Of a stretch of 64,000 nt of DNA, positions 37,842-47,932 are shown piece by piece. The stretch comes from Acinetobacter modestus (GTDB lineage: Bacteria; Pseudomonadota; Gammaproteobacteria; Pseudomonadales; Moraxellaceae), in contig NZ_BMDV01000001.1 of NCBI RefSeq assembly GCF_014636095.1, forward strand, positions 463,706 through 527,705, given 5' to 3'. The notes under the pieces were generated by a model, which was not told where the DNA came from, ran no database searches, and saw only the letters and a list, made by a program, of their open reading frames with translations. The position numbers were made by a program, and so were the translations under genes. Positions within the stretch are counted from its first letter, which is position 1. The number at the start of each line of letters is the position of its first letter.

Positions 37842-37960
37842 TCAGAACCTCTCAAATACATAAGCTGTAGTTTTGGATTTCCCTGTCTATATTTTCTTTA
37901 GAAGAAATATCTTTGTAAGTCTATCTGTTATTAAAAATGATTTATCTAATACTTTGGCAT

Positions 37961-37992
37961 AAAAAAAGGGATGATTGTTTAATCATCCCTTC
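37961..37992 (-). terminator. efp terminator
   Basis: On the minus strand, perfect stem aagggatgatt / aatcatccctt followed by seven T bases, 42 bp after efp. Confidence 0.9.
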
Positions 37993-38033
37993 GATAATCG
38001 TATAGCTTACGTAGCATTGCTACTCATTTACGA

Positions 38034-38603
38034 TTATGCGCGCTCTAGGTAATCACCTGTACGCGTATCTACACGAACACTTTCTTCTTGCTGAACGAAT
38101 AATGGAACACGTACTACTGCACCTGTTTCAAGTTTCGCTGGCTTACCGCCACCGCCAGAAGTATCACCACGTACACCTGGATCAGTTTCAACGATTTTCA
38201 ACACCACAAAGTTTGGTGGATTAACGTTTAAAGGTACACCATTGAACAACATGATCGTACATTTTTCATTAGAATCATCTTTTAACCATTTCGCAGCATC
38301 GCCCATTGCAGTTTTGTCAGCAGCGATTTGCTCGAAAGATACTGGATCCATGAAATTCCACATTTCACCATCGTTGTAAAGATAATCCATTTCAACTTCA
38401 ACAATATCAGCCGCTTCTAAAGAGTCACCTGATTTGAAAGTTTTTTCTAATACTTTACCTGAGCGAAGGTTACGTAATTTCACACGGTTAAATGCTTGAC
38501 CTTTACCTGGTTTTACATATTCATTTTCCATGATTGAACATGGGTTGCCATCAAGCATAACCTTAAGGCCTGCTTTAAAATCATTTGTAGAATAATAGGC
38601 CAT
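38034..38603 (-). CDS. efp: Translation elongation factor P
   Basis: A 189-residue EF-P, the normal length. It binds between the P and E sites of the ribosome and helps form Pro-Pro peptide bonds. The modification site is Lys34 in [12 protein letters not shown]. Three beta-barrel domains are expected, with the C-terminal signature [20 protein letters not shown]. It is divergent from epmB, whose product beta-lysylates or prepares lysine for Lys34, so the modifying enzyme and its substrate protein share an intergenic region. A strong terminator follows. Confidence 0.97.
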   Translation of the reverse strand: MAYYSTNDFKAGLKVMLDGNPCSIMENEYVKPGKGQAFNRVKLRNLRSGKVLEKTFKSGDSLEAADIVEVEMDYLYNDGEMWNFMDPVSFEQIAADKTAMGDAAKWLKDDSNEKCTIMLFNGVPLNVNPPNFVVLKIVETDPGVRGDTSGGGGKPAKLETGAVVRVPLFVQQEESVRVDTRTGDYLERA

Positions 38604-38689
38604 GAAAGGCTCACTCCAAACTTAAAACTCAAATCTATTAGTGCTAGACTACGCGCACAGCTTAGGCTATCACTATTTTAACGTATGGC

Positions 38690-39706
38690 ATGATAAACTA
38701 TTTACATCAAGAGCAAAACTGGCAATCACAACTCAGTGATCTAATTACTGATCCTTTAGAGTTGTTAAATCTGCTTGAATTATCGACCAAGCAATTATTA
38801 TTAGGGGCAATACTTGCCTCTGAACAGTTTAAATTACGCGTTCCACGTGCATTCGTCGGAAAAATGCGTATTGGGAATCCATTTGACCCTTTGCTATTAC
38901 AGGTTTTACCACACCATCTTGAACTTGAAGAACATCCTGAATTTGTTACTGACCCATTAGGTGAGGAAGCAGCCAATCAAATGGCAGGTGTCTTACACAA
39001 ATACCAATCTCGCTTTTTACTGACCTTAACAGGTGCATGCGCAATTCACTGCCGTTATTGTTTCCGCCGCCATTTTCCATATCAAGAAAATTTACCTAAA
39101 AATGATGATTGGCTAAATATAAAGCAATATATTGAGGACAACCCTGCCATCAATGAAATCATTCTCAGTGGGGGCGATCCTTTAACTTTATCTAATCGAA
39201 AAATAGCACTTTGGATAGAGCGATTAGAATCTTTACCTCAACTCAAAATATTGAGAATCCATTCACGAGTTCCAGTTGTTATTCCCAATCGTATCGATGA
39301 AGAGCTTATTTCTATTTTAAAAAACAGTAGGCTACGCATTATAGTAGTGATACACTCAAATCATGCTTCAGAACTTGATGATTTCACGTGTTCAAAGCTA
39401 TTACAGTTATCATTACATCATATTACTGTGTTAAATCAGGCAGTTTTACTTAAAGGTGTGAATGACTCTGCAGGAGCTTTGACTGATCTAAGTTATCGAC
39501 TATTTGAAGCGAGGGTTATGCCCTATTACTTACATGTATTGGATAAAGTAAAAGGTGCTCAACATTTTGACTTAAGATCTTCAGAGATAGATCATATATA
39601 CAGTGATGTATTAGCGAGTTTACCTGGATATTTAGTTCCAAAACTCGTCAGGGAAATTGCGGGCGAAAAAAATAAAACACCGCTTTTTGGGGTTCAAACG
39701 TTCTGA
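38690..39706 (+). CDS. epmB: EF-P lysine 2,3-aminomutase (radical SAM)
   Basis: A 338-residue radical SAM enzyme of the EpmB type, which makes (R)-beta-lysine for EF-P Lys34. The cluster motif CxxxCxxC is C117-AIH-C121-RY-C124. Further conserved parts are EIILSGGDPLTLSNRKI and LHVLDKVKGAQHFDL. It is divergent from efp with 86 bp between, so their expression may be linked. The other partner, EpmA, is not in this window. The ATG begins MINYLHQEQNW and there is only a modest ribosome site. Confidence 0.93.
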   Translation: MINYLHQEQNWQSQLSDLITDPLELLNLLELSTKQLLLGAILASEQFKLRVPRAFVGKMRIGNPFDPLLLQVLPHHLELEEHPEFVTDPLGEEAANQMAGVLHKYQSRFLLTLTGACAIHCRYCFRRHFPYQENLPKNDDWLNIKQYIEDNPAINEIILSGGDPLTLSNRKIALWIERLESLPQLKILRIHSRVPVVIPNRIDEELISILKNSRLRIIVVIHSNHASELDDFTCSKLLQLSLHHITVLNQAVLLKGVNDSAGALTDLSYRLFEARVMPYYLHVLDKVKGAQHFDLRSSEIDHIYSDVLASLPGYLVPKLVREIAGEKNKTPLFGVQTF

Positions 39707-39717
39707 GATTGATTACA

Positions 39718-41472
39718 ATGATGAATAATGCATTTTCGGATATTTTTCAAATTCCCACTGTTTTAAGACGGGATAAACTCAGTTTTTGTGATGCAAACGC
39801 AAAAAGTTTAACAGAATGGATTTCAACCCTCTCAATCATGCAGTTGGGTGATACTTCAAAAGCATTGTTTGCAGCCTTATTAGAGCTTTGTGAATTAGAT
39901 TGTTCAGAAACATTACGTTTTGATCTCATTCAGACCTTACATCCAACGATTGAAAATATCTTAGGCAGCTTAGAAAAAAACTTTTTTAATCAGGGTGTAA
40001 TAAGTTCAGATCGTAATGAGCACATTATTGAACTGGCAATGCTATTACGCTGCTATTTTGCGGCTATTTATATCAATATTGTTCGTCGCAGTAGCGAACA
40101 ATTGGAAAATCAAAAATTTTCTATTTTTGCACTGAACCAAAAGAAAAATTTACATACTGCTAGAACACTTGCAACCTTCCAAGCATTGCAACAACTTACG
40201 CAGCTTCTCTATCAACAACACATGTTATATAGTGAACCTGTTGCAGGACAGTGGCTCATTGCACATCAATTGTACGATGCAGCAGTGACACATAAGTATC
40301 ATCATGTGACTATTGAACAGGCTCAAACTAAGCCAAATAGCCTTAATAACATTGCTCAGGCTTATGCTCAATTAATTTTGATGGATATTTTTAATACTAA
40401 TCAAATTCGTCAAACAGAAATTCAAGCCCTATTTCAATGCAGCTTTGACTGGGCCAAAATGCTACAACTCTTATCTAAAGAGACTGATTTAACTAAATAC
40501 GTTGTTGATACAACTAAAGATCATCCGCCAATATATAACAAGAAACAAAGTTCAGGATTTAATCCTAATATCTTTATTAGTACAAATGGTTTACTTGATC
40601 ATGTGACAGCAACATTACATAAAAATGCTGAATATATTTCTAAAAATGAAAAGATTTACCTCACACCTGCTCTAAAATTTCACGTTCAGACGATTTTAGG
40701 ATCTACGGCAGAACGTCGCCATGAACGCTATGAATATTCAGCTCAACTACATATTTGTTTTGGACTCTTAACTGCCCATTTCTATTTATCCAAAGCAAAA
40801 AACTTTGGTGAAACATTACTCTTAGAACACGGGTATGGACTACAAAGTGAATCAAAATTTCTATCGACTTGGGATAAAAAAGATTCTTCTGGAAATCAAG
40901 AATCCTCAATTCAGCGTTTAAGCCGAGAAAATAAAGCAATTTATCAAGCAGATATTTTAGATATTAGTGTCAATGGTTATCGAATTAAATGGTCAGCAGA
41001 AGCGCCAAAAAATCTACGAACAGGTGAATATATTCTTGTAAAAGAAACCTCTCACGGGCATTGGCGCGGCGGTGTAATTCGTTGGTTAAAGCAATCAAGT
41101 GAAAAAAGTTTAGAATTAGGCTTAGAGGTTTTAGCGCAAGAAATTTTCCCTTGTGCAGTTCGTGTACAAGCAGATCGTCATATTAGTAATTATCACCCTG
41201 CGCTTATTTTAAAAAATCAAAATTTAGATGAAACTAAAACAACAATAATTTTGCCAGGCTCGCAAATTTTTCGCGAACAGCAAGCTGTTCATTTGAGATT
41301 AGGGAAAGAGGAAGTAAAAGTGTATCTGTTGACTGCACAACTAATTACCCAAAGTTTTGTTCAATTCGACTTTGAACTACTTAATGAAGAAGAACAACCC
41401 GTTCTTAATAAATTTATTGCGCAAAAAAATATGGATACAAATGACCAAGATTTATGGGAAGCATTGAAGTGA
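39718..41472 (+). CDS. PilZ-like domain protein upstream of FimX-like gene
   Basis: About 584 residues from the ATG at 39718; a TTG at 39709 is a weaker choice. The first 400 residues are helical and unrecognised. The C-terminal part has a PilZ-like core: YQADILDISVNGYRIKW with the D-x-S-x-x-G motif (about residues 420-430), then LRTGEYILVKET and VIRWLKQSSEKSLELGLEVL. An upstream basic patch (QRLSREN) could supply the arginines that bind c-di-GMP, but the match is weak. It overlaps the FimX-like gene, so the two are translationally coupled and probably act together in surface or pilus control. Confidence 0.65.
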   Translation: MMNNAFSDIFQIPTVLRRDKLSFCDANAKSLTEWISTLSIMQLGDTSKALFAALLELCELDCSETLRFDLIQTLHPTIENILGSLEKNFFNQGVISSDRNEHIIELAMLLRCYFAAIYINIVRRSSEQLENQKFSIFALNQKKNLHTARTLATFQALQQLTQLLYQQHMLYSEPVAGQWLIAHQLYDAAVTHKYHHVTIEQAQTKPNSLNNIAQAYAQLILMDIFNTNQIRQTEIQALFQCSFDWAKMLQLLSKETDLTKYVVDTTKDHPPIYNKKQSSGFNPNIFISTNGLLDHVTATLHKNAEYISKNEKIYLTPALKFHVQTILGSTAERRHERYEYSAQLHICFGLLTAHFYLSKAKNFGETLLLEHGYGLQSESKFLSTWDKKDSSGNQESSIQRLSRENKAIYQADILDISVNGYRIKWSAEAPKNLRTGEYILVKETSHGHWRGGVIRWLKQSSEKSLELGLEVLAQEIFPCAVRVQADRHISNYHPALILKNQNLDETKTTIILPGSQIFREQQAVHLRLGKEEVKVYLLTAQLITQSFVQFDFELLNEEEQPVLNKFIAQKNMDTNDQDLWEALK

Positions 41473-43553
41473 GAAATTCTTTACTCTCTAAAAAGTTGAA
41501 ACGAACTGAAACGCGCTTACTCATTATTGATGATAACCAATTAAGGTATAATCAAGTTTTAGAGCTTTTTGCGCAGCAAGAACATCAAGTACAGGCTATT
41601 TTACTTGATGATTTAAAAACTTTTGAAAAACAATTGAATTTGCCTTGGGATATTGTAATTTTTGGACGTGCTTATGATCTAAAAATTGAACAAACGCTTT
41701 CTCTTATTCATGCATCAGCACAACCAAGTTTACCCATTCTACTGCTTGAGCCAGATGACTATAATTCAGCGCTATATCAAAATTACATTCATAAAGGTAT
41801 TTATGATGTTGTGAACTTAAAGGCGCCAGAAGAATTTTATATCAGTATTATTAGATCACTTTCATTCAGTCGTTTAGTACAAGCAGAGCACCGTTTACTT
41901 ACTGAATTAGAGGCAGCTCAAACACAAGCCCAATCACTTGTTGCTGAAACACATAAAGCAGTTGCAATTCTACAAGAAGGTATTCATATCAAAGCGAATG
42001 CTGAATATGCTCACCTATTTGGTTTCGATAGCGAAGATGACGTTATTGGCTTACCAATACTTGATATTTTACAACCTGAAGATTTAGGTCAGTTTAAATT
42101 ACGCTTTAAAAGAATTTCCCAAGGCTTATTCGAACAAGCACGCTTTGAAATTCGCACCCAAAATCCAATGGTAAAGAATAATCCTCTACATGTTGAGTTC
42201 TTACCATCTGGTAATGATGATGAAATACAACTGAATATTGAATGTGAATCATCATCAACAGTTGTTTCAGCACCCACTGCTACAACTACTTCAGTACAAA
42301 CTGAAAAAGCTTCTGGAATCACTTCAGCACTGCAACAAATTAATCGCTATTTAGCAAATCACCCAGCCAATGCAAATGCACTGATCTTATTTAGCCTGAA
42401 TAATTGTCCAAACGAAGTTTTTCAAACGGACTGGCGCGGAACTAAAGCTTATTTTTCAAATATTGCAAATTTCATTAAAGAACAAGTCAATGTTCCAATT
42501 TATCAAATAGAAACGGCTTTGTATGTTGGGCTTATTCAAGCTGAATCAAAAACAGTTTTAAATTCTTTGCTTATAGGTTTGAATGGTTTACAAAAACCTC
42601 AGTTATTGGTCACTGAAAACCACACTTTCCCATTACATTTAAAACTGGGTTATCAAGAACTAGACCAACAAATATTAGATGATGCTAATTTTGAGAAAAT
42701 TATTTCCCAAGCATTTACGCATGCATTACCACTATTGAAAAATCCATCCATTGACAGTGATATTAGTCTTACAACTGATAAAATTTCAATGTCGATGGAA
42801 GTCAATCTTTTACAAGAGCTCAGAAACAAATTAGATAAGGGTGATATACATCTAAAATATCAGCAGCTTTATGATAAACAAGATCAATTCACTCATACTT
42901 ATGAAGTATCTGGCGGTATTATTCATAATAATCAATGGTTAGACTTGATGGATCTTAGTGATCTAAAAGATGATCATGAATTATCGGCTCAGTTAGACCG
43001 TTGGGTACTAGTAGAAGCCTGTAAGCAATTGCATAACTTCATTACCCAATATCCAAAAGCTAAATTAATTATTAACCTGAATCATCATATTTTATTGAAT
43101 GACAGAAAATTATCTGAATTGGTTGCTAAATTATTAACAATTATTGGAAGCAAACAAGCTCATCCTTTAATTCTGCAATTCTCAGAGCAAGCTCTTCAGC
43201 AAAATTTATCACAGGCTCAACCTCTGATTGCATCACTTCGTCAACACGGCGCTGAGATTTCTATTCGTAACTTTGGTGATTCTCTTTATAGTGACTCAAT
43301 TCTTCAACAGATCGACACGCAGTATTTAAGCTTCCATCGCAAATTGGCGAAAATGCTAGGATCTGAAAAAGAAATGGCAATTCTACAAGAGAAAATTCTT
43401 CATTTTATTGCTCAAAAGCAAGTTGAGATTGTACTCACCGAACTCAATGACATGAGTTTGTTTGCGAATGCATGGAATGTAGAAGCCCGCTTCTTGCAAG
43501 GTAACTACTTCCAAAAGAAACTTGATCGCTTAACTGACGTACAAGACCAATAA
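41454..43553 (+). CDS. FimX-like REC-PAS-degenerate GGDEF/EAL protein
   Basis: A 699-residue protein close in length to Pseudomonas FimX (691). It has a receiver-like domain (TRLLIIDDNQ..., about 20-140), a coiled coil and a PAS domain (about 160-270), a degenerate GGDEF region (about 290-430), and an EAL-like domain (about 445-690). The catalytic EAL motif is replaced by EVS (HTYEVSGG), so it cannot hydrolyse c-di-GMP but may bind it, like FimX. It overlaps the PilZ-like gene; a GTG at 41469 is an alternative start with a better ribosome site. Type IV pilus control is inferred. Confidence 0.75.
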   Translation: MGSIEVRNSLLSKKLKRTETRLLIIDDNQLRYNQVLELFAQQEHQVQAILLDDLKTFEKQLNLPWDIVIFGRAYDLKIEQTLSLIHASAQPSLPILLLEPDDYNSALYQNYIHKGIYDVVNLKAPEEFYISIIRSLSFSRLVQAEHRLLTELEAAQTQAQSLVAETHKAVAILQEGIHIKANAEYAHLFGFDSEDDVIGLPILDILQPEDLGQFKLRFKRISQGLFEQARFEIRTQNPMVKNNPLHVEFLPSGNDDEIQLNIECESSSTVVSAPTATTTSVQTEKASGITSALQQINRYLANHPANANALILFSLNNCPNEVFQTDWRGTKAYFSNIANFIKEQVNVPIYQIETALYVGLIQAESKTVLNSLLIGLNGLQKPQLLVTENHTFPLHLKLGYQELDQQILDDANFEKIISQAFTHALPLLKNPSIDSDISLTTDKISMSMEVNLLQELRNKLDKGDIHLKYQQLYDKQDQFTHTYEVSGGIIHNNQWLDLMDLSDLKDDHELSAQLDRWVLVEACKQLHNFITQYPKAKLIINLNHHILLNDRKLSELVAKLLTIIGSKQAHPLILQFSEQALQQNLSQAQPLIASLRQHGAEISIRNFGDSLYSDSILQQIDTQYLSFHRKLAKMLGSEKEMAILQEKILHFIAQKQVEIVLTELNDMSLFANAWNVEARFLQGNYFQKKLDRLTDVQDQ

Positions 43554-43563
43554 GGTCTTGTAC
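43539..43563. repeat. Palindrome over the FimX-like stop codon
   Basis: gtacaagacc / ggtcttgtac with the TAA stop in the loop. It may act as a terminator stem, but no T run follows. Confidence 0.5.
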
Positions 43564-43600
43564 ACAATAGATTTCAACATACCTTAATAAAACTGAAGCA

Positions 43601-43632
43601 TAAAAAAACGGGCATATCGCCCGTTCTTTTGT
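43601..43632 (-). terminator. rpmE terminator (probably bidirectional)
   Basis: Stem aacgggc / gcccgtt with A and T runs on both sides, between the converging rpmE and FimX-like genes. Confidence 0.85.
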
Positions 43633-43642
43633 TTTCTCAATA

Positions 43643-43867
43643 TTAACGTTTGATAGAACGTGACATACCAGAGAAACGTTGTTTGAATTTGTCGATACGA
43701 CCACCAGTATCTACATTCTTTTGTTTACCAGTATAGAATGGGTGGCAAGCTGAACATACGTCAAGATAAAGAGTTTCTTTACCAAGTGCAGAACGAGTTT
43801 CGATTACGTTACCGCATGAGCAAGTAGCAACTAATTTTTCGTATTTAGGGTGAATATCGGCGCGCAT
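43643..43867 (-). CDS. rpmE: 50S ribosomal protein L31
   Basis: A 74-residue L31 from the ATG at 43867 (AGGAGC upstream); a TTG at 43873 would add two residues. It is the zinc-binding form, with CSCGN near the start and [14 protein letters not shown] later. [12 protein letters not shown] and the basic end [11 protein letters not shown] are typical. L31 joins the subunits near the central protuberance. No zinc-free paralogue is seen in the window. It converges with the FimX-like gene on a shared terminator. Confidence 0.97.
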   Translation of the reverse strand: MRADIHPKYEKLVATCSCGNVIETRSALGKETLYLDVCSACHPFYTGKQKNVDTGGRIDKFKQRFSGMSRSIKR

Positions 43868-44063
43868 GGTCAATGCTCCTATTTAGTAAGAAAGGCTTAA
43901 GCTGTTATCGCAATTGATCACTCTCAAGATGAGGAAAGCAGAGTGTTAACACTCGCAGATCAATACCACAACAGACCATTTCTTTTGACTCACCGAGACC
44001 CTTAGATCAGAGCAAAGCCAACAAGTGGCGAAGATTATACGCCAATAAATCAAAATTTGCGAA

Positions 44064-45032
44064 CTATTCTTGTTTTGATTTTGACCAACGATTCGCAATT
44101 ACACCACAGACCATTAATTGGATTTGATGAAAAATCATAATCGGTAATACAATCATACCTAAAGGCTGACCAATAAACAGAATTTGCGCCATTGGCACGC
44201 CACTCGCTAGCGTTTTTTTAGAGCTACAGAAGAAAATCGTAACTTGATCTGCCTGATTAAAACCCAACCATTTTGGTAAATACAAAGCCAACAACATTAC
44301 AATAGTAAGCAAAACTGAGCATGCAAGTACTAAATACAGCAAAGCTAATCCACTAATTTGATGCCATAGTCCTGCAACTACAGCACTGCTAAAGGCACCG
44401 TAAACTACCATTAAGATTGATCCTTGATCGAAAGCTTTCACTAAGCTTGGTAATTTGATCATATAAGGAAAAACATAAGGGCGTAGTAACTGACCTAGAA
44501 CAAATGGAACCAATAGTAACAAGGTAATTTGAACAATCGATTGCGTAGGATCAAAGCCATGTTGGCTTTGACCTAAGATAAAATAACTCACTAAGATTGG
44601 CGTAATAAACATCCCAATGATATTAGAGAAAGATGCACTACAAACCGCTCCTGCAACATTCCCTTTTGCAATCGACGTAAATGCAATTGAAGATTGTACA
44701 GTTGAGGGTAAGAAGCACATAAATAAGAAGCCCCAGTACAACTGCTGTCCAAGAAGTGGCTCCAAAACAGGTTTAGCTAAAAGCCCAATTGCAGGAAAAA
44801 TTACAAAAGTAAAAGCAAAAACCAATGCATGCATTTTCCAATGCAGCATTCCCTGCACAACAGCTTCACGCGACAACTTGGCACCGTGTAAAAAAAATAA
44901 TATAGCAATCGCAACTGTCGTTAGGATATTGAAGTAATGTGCAACCTGTCCTGAAACTGGCAAGAAAGTCGCTAGCACTACCATTGCTATCAATAATATT
45001 GTGAAACGATCTAGCGCCAAGAGCTTTAACAT
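44064..45032 (-). CDS. SBF-like transporter (YfeH/DUF4137 type)
   Basis: A 322-residue inner-membrane protein with about nine or ten hydrophobic helices, of the bile-acid:sodium symporter-like superfamily (YfeH type). Recognisable stretches are FFLHGAKLSREAVVQGMLHW, FLPSTVQSSIAFTSIAKGN and FFCSSKKTLASGVPMAQILF. It probably imports an organic anion with sodium, but the substrate is unknown. It stands alone on the minus strand between rpmE and gloA. Confidence 0.85.
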   Translation of the reverse strand: MLKLLALDRFTILLIAMVVLATFLPVSGQVAHYFNILTTVAIAILFFLHGAKLSREAVVQGMLHWKMHALVFAFTFVIFPAIGLLAKPVLEPLLGQQLYWGFLFMCFLPSTVQSSIAFTSIAKGNVAGAVCSASFSNIIGMFITPILVSYFILGQSQHGFDPTQSIVQITLLLLVPFVLGQLLRPYVFPYMIKLPSLVKAFDQGSILMVVYGAFSSAVVAGLWHQISGLALLYLVLACSVLLTIVMLLALYLPKWLGFNQADQVTIFFCSSKKTLASGVPMAQILFIGQPLGMIVLPIMIFHQIQLMVCGVIANRWSKSKQE

Positions 45033-45167
45033 AACTTTTTCCCAATCTGTTCACTAATAATGATACAGCCCAACATGAGGTTATTGACCATTCGATCAAA
45101 ACATCATACTGAGCTGTATAAATAAAGCTAGGGCTTTAAATTAGAAATTGTAGATCAAGATACGAAA

Positions 45168-45569
45168 TTAATTATTACGAGCATTTTGATCTTGTTGAAT
45201 CAATTCAACTTTATAACCATCTGGATCTTCAACAAAAGCGATCACCGTGACACCACCTTTCATAGGACCTGCTTCACGTACGACCTTCCCTCCACGCGCT
45301 TTGATTTCCTCACATGCTTTATAAGCATCGTCTACGCCAATCGCGATATGACCATATGCATTACCAAGGTCATAACTCGCGGTATCCCAATTATGAGTCA
45401 GCTCAAGCACAGTGCTATTTTCTTCATCACCATAGCCCACGAAAGCCAAAGTAAAACGTCCCTCTTCATAATCACGTTGACGTAGTAATTTCATACCAAG
45501 TACCTCAGTGTAGAACTTTAAAGATTGTTCTAAATTACCTACTCGTAACATCGTATGTAACATCCGCAT
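45168..45569 (-). CDS. gloA: Lactoylglutathione lyase (glyoxalase I)
   Basis: A 133-residue glyoxalase I, which converts the methylglyoxal-glutathione hemithioacetal to lactoylglutathione. The start [20 protein letters not shown] and [20 protein letters not shown] match the nickel-type bacterial enzyme. The metal ligands His5, Glu56, His74 and Glu122 fall in [23 protein letters not shown] and YKVELIQQ. Its start follows the ampG stop by only a few bases, so the two are co-transcribed. The short length is normal for this enzyme. Confidence 0.95.
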   Translation of the reverse strand: MRMLHTMLRVGNLEQSLKFYTEVLGMKLLRQRDYEEGRFTLAFVGYGDEENSTVLELTHNWDTASYDLGNAYGHIAIGVDDAYKACEEIKARGGKVVREAGPMKGGVTVIAFVEDPDGYKVELIQQDQNARNN

Positions 45570-45571
45570 AG

Positions 45572-47746
45572 TTATTCACCTGTCTGTTGAGTTGTTTGGT
45601 TTTCATGGTCACGCAATAGTTTCGCAACCCAAACCACAAGAATCAAAATTGGAATTCCAATTAAAGTCGTCATTAAAAAGAAATTTGGGTAGCCAATATT
45701 ACTCACAATCGTTCCTGAATATCCCCCCAACAATTTGGGTGTGAGCGTCATTAAAGAACTAAAAATCGCATATTGAACCGCAGTAAATGACACACTCGTT
45801 AAGCTAGATAAAAAGGCAATAAATGCAGCACCTGCCAAACCTGAAGCTAAATTATCTACAATAATGGCAAAATAGAGCCACAATGAGCTATAGCCTTTAA
45901 TCACTTTCCCAGAAAGTTCTATTGTGCCTGACCGACTTGGATCGACCACAGCAATTGGCTGAATATCGACATCGAGTGTAGTTTCAACATGTGATGCAGT
46001 ATTGATACGGTATGATCTTGTTGCAAATAACTGGCTTGCACTATTATTTTTTAAATTAACAAAAGCTTTAATTGTTTTAGTGGAAGATGCTTGTAATAGC
46101 TTTCCATCTACAGCACCAGTAAATATTCCTTTATCATCCACTTTCGCAGTAAACTCTTGATTATCTAATTTAAGGATAACAGGCTTATCATCATTTAAGT
46201 CTTCACTTTTAAGCCCTGCTAATTGCCCTTTAACGACTAGACTTTGCTTCAATTCTTTTTCCGTTAATTGATCATCACCACTGATAGGTAATAATTGAAT
46301 CTGAGCGTGCTGGGCATTTACTAAATATGGTATTGCAAGAGTTACATTGGTATCGCTCTGATTTTGGTACTGAGTACTTACCTGTACCGAATTTGCTTTT
46401 GCTAAGACGTCATTCGGCACTTGTAATTTCCAATATCCAACATCATCGGTTTGCACTTGATAATGTTTATTTCCGACCTGAACCTCAACTGGAGCAAGTG
46501 GTTTACCTGATTTGACCAAGCCGATAAAGATTAAATTGGTTGAACTGGCCAACACTGCACCCACGAACATAAGTTTCATAATGTTCATGCGCTGCGCTAA
46601 CAAACCACCGAGAAAACCACCTACTAAACTAAAGATCACACCATAGATTTTCACAGCCTCAGCAATTTGTTCTTTACTGAAATTTAGATCTTGATAAAAC
46701 ACATTGGAAATCACTCCTGCAATGATGTCTGAGATTCGGAAAAAACCAATTAACAGTAGAAGAACTAAGGCAAGTTTAATACCATAGCGTTTAAAGAAAT
46801 CTAAAATTGGGGCAACCCAAGTTTCTTTAGCCATTTGTTGATTCACGACGCCAGTTTTAACTAAACCAAAACCAACGAATAAAGCTGTGGCTGTAGCAGT
46901 AAAAAAGCGCAGGGCTTCTAAACCAAATAAAGCGGCGGTGTCTTTAATATTTGCAGCTTTAGCGGTAGCATCTGTTACATTCCCAGAGTAAATATAACTG
47001 ACAACAAAAGTTGCAACAGCAATAAAGAATACAAAGACTAAGCGATAGTAATCTGTAGTTTTATAATGTTTATAAACACGATTTACTTGAGGTTCACGAA
47101 TGCATAAAGTTGTAATAATACCAACCACCATGACTGCTGCCATGGTCAGATAAGTATATTTCCATGCTTCATAGATATAATTGCCTTTAGCTGTACCTAA
47201 ATAAGCAGCAAGAAATAAAGCTCCTGCACCCGCAACGATCATCCCAATACGATAACCTGCATTGTAAGTTGAAGCTAAAACCGTTTGCATCTCACTTTCA
47301 GCTAGTTCAATACGATAAGCATCGATGACAATATCTTGAGTCGCTGCCGAGAATCCTAATAAAACTGCACCAACTGCCATTTGAATTAAATAGCTTTGTC
47401 CAAGTGCTGGGTCGGAAAATGCCATAATACAAATTGCACATATAATCAAAGACTGTGCAATCAACAACCAAGCACGACGGCGACCTAAACTTTTCGTTAA
47501 TAATGGAACAGGCAATTCATCAATCAATGGTGCCCAAACGAATTTAAAAGAGTAACCTAATGCCGCCCAACTAAAAAATGTCACAGCACTTTTATCAATT
47601 CCTGCTTCACCAAGCCATAAAGACAAGCTAGAAAAAATCAATAAAATGGGTATCCCTGCCGAGAAACCAAGAAATAGCATAATCAGTGCACGGCGATCTA
47701 AAAAAGCTTTAAATGCGGATGCCCACCCAGTGGCTTGAGTTGTCAT
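45572..47746 (-). CDS. ampG: Muropeptide permease AmpG with large extra domain
   Basis: A 724-residue MFS transporter of the AmpG family, which brings anhydromuropeptides into the cytoplasm for recycling and beta-lactamase signalling. Typical parts are [51 protein letters not shown] and [18 protein letters not shown]. coli AmpG is 491 residues; here an extra domain of about 205 residues (about 412-616) lies between two helices. It looks beta-rich ([20 protein letters not shown]) and Ig-like, probably periplasmic. AmpG homologues of this length are seen in Acinetobacter. It is followed directly by gloA. Confidence 0.88.
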   Translation of the reverse strand: MTTQATGWASAFKAFLDRRALIMLFLGFSAGIPILLIFSSLSLWLGEAGIDKSAVTFFSWAALGYSFKFVWAPLIDELPVPLLTKSLGRRRAWLLIAQSLIICAICIMAFSDPALGQSYLIQMAVGAVLLGFSAATQDIVIDAYRIELAESEMQTVLASTYNAGYRIGMIVAGAGALFLAAYLGTAKGNYIYEAWKYTYLTMAAVMVVGIITTLCIREPQVNRVYKHYKTTDYYRLVFVFFIAVATFVVSYIYSGNVTDATAKAANIKDTAALFGLEALRFFTATATALFVGFGLVKTGVVNQQMAKETWVAPILDFFKRYGIKLALVLLLLIGFFRISDIIAGVISNVFYQDLNFSKEQIAEAVKIYGVIFSLVGGFLGGLLAQRMNIMKLMFVGAVLASSTNLIFIGLVKSGKPLAPVEVQVGNKHYQVQTDDVGYWKLQVPNDVLAKANSVQVSTQYQNQSDTNVTLAIPYLVNAQHAQIQLLPISGDDQLTEKELKQSLVVKGQLAGLKSEDLNDDKPVILKLDNQEFTAKVDDKGIFTGAVDGKLLQASSTKTIKAFVNLKNNSASQLFATRSYRINTASHVETTLDVDIQPIAVVDPSRSGTIELSGKVIKGYSSLWLYFAIIVDNLASGLAGAAFIAFLSSLTSVSFTAVQYAIFSSLMTLTPKLLGGYSGTIVSNIGYPNFFLMTTLIGIPILILVVWVAKLLRDHENQTTQQTGE

Positions 47747-47932
47747 TGGTTATTATTTTCCATGAACATGCGTGAATGTGCCTATTCAATCGTTTCTTGC
47801 TCTTGCTTGCAAGTTGCTTTATGCAACCATTGTTTTGTTTTGTCGATAAAAAACACAAGTTCGCTTGATCTTTAGACCTAAAACTGTATACCTTTAATTA
47901 CTTAACTTTCGTTTCTTTGTTGGATAGCAATA

